Position numbers and translations under genes: made by a program. Under the pieces are notes generated by a model that saw only the letters and a list, made by a program, of their open reading frames with translations, made no database searches and was not told where the DNA came from. From NCBI GenBank assembly GCA_030834835.1, contig JAUQXD010000001.1, positions 1-8,959 on the forward strand: DNA of 8,959 nt. The letters run 5' to 3'. Below are positions 6,754-8,959 of the stretch, piece after piece (position 1 is the first letter of the stretch; every line of letters starts with the position of its first letter). Origin of the DNA: Thermoflexales bacterium (lineage in GTDB: Bacteria > Chloroflexota > Anaerolineae > Fen-1058).

Positions 6754-6949
6754 AAAGGGCGTGGGGGAAGGAGAAGGAGTTGAAGGCGTACGGGGACGCT
6801 GCGCAGTCGGACGAGGCGACTCGTGTTGGAGAAGTGGGATGAGATGGAAGAATGAAGTGAAGTGGCGGGGGCAGTATCGACTTCAAGCGTAAAGACTAAA
6901 CCGAGGGAGGAGGCGCGAGACAACAAAAACATTTAGGAGCCGCATAAGC

Positions 6950-8842
6950 ATGAACACGAAGAAGCAATCATTCATTGCACTCCTCATGGTGTGCAGCCTG
7001 GCTTCGATGTGCGCGTTGATCGTCCTGTTGGGCATTGCACCGGCGCACGCCGCCGGCTCGTCTGCGCCAAGCACCGCCCCGGCCAGTCCGCTGGCGACGA
7101 CGTGGGTGGTAACGAGTTCCACCGACAGTGGCGTGGGCACGCTGCGCGCGGCCATGGTCGCCGCTGCATCCGGCGATACCATCACCTTTGCTGGCGACTA
7201 TAAGATTTACCTGTCCAGCACGCTAACGATCAGCAAGCACTTGACGATTGACGGTGGCAACCGCGCGATCACCCTCAGCGGCGACACGGGCAACGATGGC
7301 AGCCCCAACGTGGGGATATTTTCCATTAACAGCAGCGGCGTCGCCACTCTCACTCACCTCAGCATCGTCAGCGGCACAGCGCCCATGCCTCTCTCAGGCG
7401 CTGGCGGCGGTATCTTGAACAACCAGGGCACGGTGACGGTGCAAAACAGCACCCTCGCCGGCAACTCCGCCGACTATTTCGGCGGCGGTATCATGAACAA
7501 TCAAGGCACGGTGACGGTGCGGAATAGTACCCTCTCCGGCAACTCGGCCGGCAACGGCGCCAATACCACCGGCGGCGGCGGCGGCATCATGAATAACCAA
7601 GGCACAGTGACGGTGCAAAACAGCACGTTCTCCGTCAAGGTCGCCCGTGTCAACAGCCTCGGCGGCGGTATCATGAACAACAATGGCACGGTGACGGTGC
7701 AAAACAGCACCTTCTCCGGCAACTCGGCCAGCCTTGCTGGAGGCGGAATCGCCCATGACTATAGCGGTGGCGTGTTGATGAGCATGTCCAATACCATTAT
7801 CGCCAACAGTTCCTCTGGCGGCGATTGTTACAGCTACAACCCTGTCACCCCTAACAACCATAACCTGATTGAAGATGGCAGTTGCAGCCCGTTCCTTAGC
7901 GGCGACCCGCTGCTTGGCTCCCTGGCCGATAACGGCGGCCCGACCTGGACGTTTGCCTTATTGCCCGGATCGGCAGCCATCGATGCGGGCAACGAAGCCG
8001 CCTGCCCCGCCACCGATCAACGCAGCGTCGCCCGCCCGCAGGGCGCGGCCTGCGACATCGGCGCGTACGAAGTGGAGCAGTACACGCTGAAGATCGGTGT
8101 GGCTGGAAACGGCAGCGGTGTCGTGACGCCAGCCATTGGCTCCCATTTCTATCTCAGCGGCACGGCGACGCTGGTCCCCATCACAGCCACGGCGAATGTC
8201 GGTTCCTCGTTCGCCGGGTGGAGCGGGAATCTGAGCGGTAGCACGAATCCCACCTCGATCCTGATGGACGCCGACAAGATCGTGACTGCCACGTTTGCGC
8301 TTCAGACTTTCACCATCACGCCCACCGCCAGCGCGAACGGTGTGATCGCCCCGGCCACGCCGCAGACGGTGAACTACAGTGATTCCATCACATTCACGCT
8401 TGCCGCAAACACCGGTTATCATGTCGCCGATGTGGGCGTGGACGGTCTATCGCAAGGCCCGATCGGCTCCTACACCTTCCACAATGTCCAGGCCAATCAC
8501 ACTATCACGGCGGCCTTCGCCTTGAATCCACCGACCGGGTTGAAGGCCAGCAACGATAGCCCGACCGTGCTGGGCGACATGACCACTTTGACCGCGACAG
8601 TAATGGGCGGCCTCAATGTGACCTATCAATGGGATTTTGGTGACGGGCAGACGGGTAGCGGCGCGCTGGTGACTCACACCTTCGCCAGTGCTGGTCACTA
8701 CACTGCCCTTGTGACGGCGACTAACGACGCGGGCGTCCTCAGCGCCGCCACTCCCATCACGATCACCAACCAATTGCCGGTGGCGAATGCCGGAACCGAT
8801 CAGACCGTTTACGCTGGAACACTAGAGCGATTTCCGATTTGA
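6950..8842 (+). CDS. Secreted beta-helix protein with CSLREA-like, choice-of-anchor-Q-like, InlB-B-like and PKD domains; C-terminus truncated by an IS630 insertion
   Basis: 630 residues from ATG 6950 (AGGAG at 6935-6939, 10-base spacing). Signal peptide ~1-34 with an AHA cleavage site (…IAPAHA|A). Order: CSLREA-like start (~52-80, DSGVGTLRAAMVAAASGDTI); right-handed beta-helix (~85-280) with four GGGI.NN.GTVTV.NST.S repeats; choice-of-anchor-Q-like segment (~281-374, NLIEDGSC…DNGGPTWTFALLPGSAAIDAG…CDIGAYE); two InlB-B/'bacterial repeat' modules (~378-450 and ~452-523, each ending ATFA or AAFA); PKD domain (~526-607, WDFGDGQTGSG…HTFASAGHYTALV). A further PKD-like start (QLPVANAGTDQTVYAG, 608-623) breaks off, and TLERFPI plus stop come largely from IS630 DNA. 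It is probably a surface or secreted carbohydrate-binding or adhesive protein; no active site is evident. The missing C-terminus may have held an anchor or tail, so the present product may be non-functional. Confidence 0.85.
   Translation: MNTKKQSFIALLMVCSLASMCALIVLLGIAPAHAAGSSAPSTAPASPLATTWVVTSSTDSGVGTLRAAMVAAASGDTITFAGDYKIYLSSTLTISKHLTIDGGNRAITLSGDTGNDGSPNVGIFSINSSGVATLTHLSIVSGTAPMPLSGAGGGILNNQGTVTVQNSTLAGNSADYFGGGIMNNQGTVTVRNSTLSGNSAGNGANTTGGGGGIMNNQGTVTVQNSTFSVKVARVNSLGGGIMNNNGTVTVQNSTFSGNSASLAGGGIAHDYSGGVLMSMSNTIIANSSSGGDCYSYNPVTPNNHNLIEDGSCSPFLSGDPLLGSLADNGGPTWTFALLPGSAAIDAGNEAACPATDQRSVARPQGAACDIGAYEVEQYTLKIGVAGNGSGVVTPAIGSHFYLSGTATLVPITATANVGSSFAGWSGNLSGSTNPTSILMDADKIVTATFALQTFTITPTASANGVIAPATPQTVNYSDSITFTLAANTGYHVADVGVDGLSQGPIGSYTFHNVQANHTITAAFALNPPTGLKASNDSPTVLGDMTTLTATVMGGLNVTYQWDFGDGQTGSGALVTHTFASAGHYTALVTATNDAGVLSAATPITITNQLPVANAGTDQTVYAGTLERFPI
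7403..7738 (+). repeat. Four near-identical coding repeats in the beta-helix (periods 26, 32 and 28 residues)
   Basis: Copies start at 7403, 7481, 7577 and 7661. Each begins with GGCGGCGG(T/C)ATC and continues with AACAA..AGGCACGGTGACGG-like sequence, encoding GGGI(M/L)NNxGTVTVxNSTxSxNSA. DNA identity is high over the first ~50 bases of each copy, while the linkers differ in length. A weak fifth copy (GGAGGCGGAATC) starts at 7739. Each repeat is expected to form one beta-helix coil; copy 3 has a diverged second half (SVKVARVNSL). Confidence 0.85.
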
Positions 8843-8959
8843 TTTACACAAAGAATCGATTAAACTGGATTGCATGAAAGCCTATTCCCAAGATTTACGT
8901 GAACGTGTGATTGCAGCCGTTGACGCGGGCCAACAATCACACCGAGAGATTGCGGCGAC
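8823..8959 (+). mobile_element. Left end of an IS630-family element inserted at a TA dinucleotide (continues beyond the window)
   Basis: The PKD-protein homology stops at codon 8822-8824 (CTA), and an IS630-type transposase begins at 8874. IS630/Tc1-mariner elements insert at and duplicate TA, and TA is present at 8823-8824, so the terminal repeat probably starts GAGCGATTTCCGATTTG at 8825. The right end is not visible, so the boundary is inferred. Confidence 0.65.
8874..8959 (+). CDS. IS630-family transposase, N-terminal fragment (cut by window edge)
   Basis: ATG 8874 opens MKAYSQDLRERVIAAVDAG followed by QQSHREIAA, the characteristic start of IS630 transposases: a helix-turn-helix of the DLRxRVIxAVxxGxSxxxIA type that binds the element ends. 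Only 28 codons are visible, and the DDE catalytic domain lies outside. No strong Shine-Dalgarno is seen (GGATT 8868-8872 is too close). In this family the full enzyme is often made by frameshift between two frames, which cannot be tested here. Confidence 0.85.
   Translation, partial: MKAYSQDLRERVIAAVDAGQQSHREIAA

Larger units (their letters stand above)
6422..6855 (+). pseudogene. Decayed C-terminus of an Eco57I/PglX-like adenine-specific DNA methyltransferase
   Basis: Pieces of one C-terminal region are spread over two frames. 6424-6573 (frame 1) reads SWLESTFGLAREPFTWDEDR, then YYARLYGLSRDELR. 6585-6611 (frame 3) reads VLDPQDVYG, with a stop TAG at 6675. 6682-6711 (frame 1) reads SGETFRALTK. 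6768-6797 (frame 3) reads KEKELKAYGD. 6811-6855 (frame 1) reads TRRLVLEKWDEMEE and stop. In order these rebuild the usual tail of large Eco57I-type methyltransferases (YARLYGLxRDELRYxLDPxDVYGxDFPGETFRVLKEKE…YGEYRTRRLVLEAWD). Between the pieces sit short extra segments (about 6612-6678 and 6704-6767), one containing a widespread small repeat and one a tight hairpin. The catalytic NPPY part is absent. It is joined directly to the helicase remnant, as if a deletion removed the helicase C-terminus and the methyltransferase N-terminus. Confidence 0.75.

Noticed and set aside
7403..7738. Possible CRISPR-like array (regular repeats with variable spacers)
   Set aside because: Repeats are in frame, of 26-32 codons period, encode beta-helix coils, and the 'spacers' are coding linkers. 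There are no cas genes nearby.
7394..7861. 155-codon antisense frame with internal repeats opposite the beta-helix
   Set aside because: Its repetitiveness only mirrors the coding repeats on the plus strand; no independent start signal or domain.
8839..8866. Promoter-like TTGATT-N16-TAAACT before the IS630 transposase
   Set aside because: Both boxes match only 4/6, and the predicted start would leave almost no leader before the ATG at 8874. Not listed as a feature.
3..8959. tRNA, rRNA, riboswitch or replication/attachment sites
   Set aside because: Scanned by eye on both strands; no T-loop GGTTCGA-type context with a cloverleaf, no rRNA-like stretches and no integrase/att pair recognised.

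Overview
This GC-rich window looks like an accessory, insertion-sequence-littered stretch of a bacterial chromosome. It is most probably from Chloroflexota (Chloroflexia or Anaerolineae-like). The taxon guess rests on two very large secreted beta-rich proteins. One ends in a short FLPLVLK-type tail that I associate, from memory, with exported Chloroflexota proteins; no search could be run.

Layout: (1) 3-296 is the C-terminal end of an IS3-family transposase, with the presumed IS end near 329. (2) 330-668 is an AT-richer intergenic region with a good sigma70-like promoter. (3) 669-4520 encodes an intact 1283-residue exported protein: signal peptide, TIG-like and carboxypeptidase-regulatory-like modules, a long unclassified beta region, seven ~62-residue repeats that look like a beta-propeller with Asp-rich loops, a CARDB-like domain, an FN3-like domain and the FLPLVLKGP tail. 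(4) 4564-4638 is a long imperfect inverted repeat. (5) 4678-5789 is a complete 1112-bp insertion sequence with a DDE transposase, 17-bp terminal inverted repeats and a near-perfect 10-bp flanking duplication. Its transposase start codon lies inside a perfect 12-bp inverted repeat. (6) 5797-6855 is a graveyard of defence-type genes: a frameshifted N-terminal piece of a large COG1205-like DEAD/DEAH helicase, joined at about 6421 to a broken C-terminal piece of an Eco57I/PglX-like adenine methyltransferase that carries small palindromic inserts. (7) 6950-8842 encodes a second exported protein: signal peptide, CSLREA-like start, beta-helix with four near-identical repeats, choice-of-anchor-Q-like segment, two InlB-B-like repeats and a PKD domain. 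It is cut off within the next PKD-like module by (8) the left end of an IS630-family element whose transposase starts at 8874 and runs off the window.

The two secreted proteins probably act at or outside the cell surface; no enzymatic domain is recognisable in either. The helicase and methyltransferase remnants suggest that a restriction or phage-defence locus once stood here and was lost through deletion, frameshifts and mobile-element insertion. I see no intact new multi-gene system. The points most worth checking are the start-codon fold-back of the IS, the propeller plus C-terminal tail of the large protein, and the identity of the lost defence locus.
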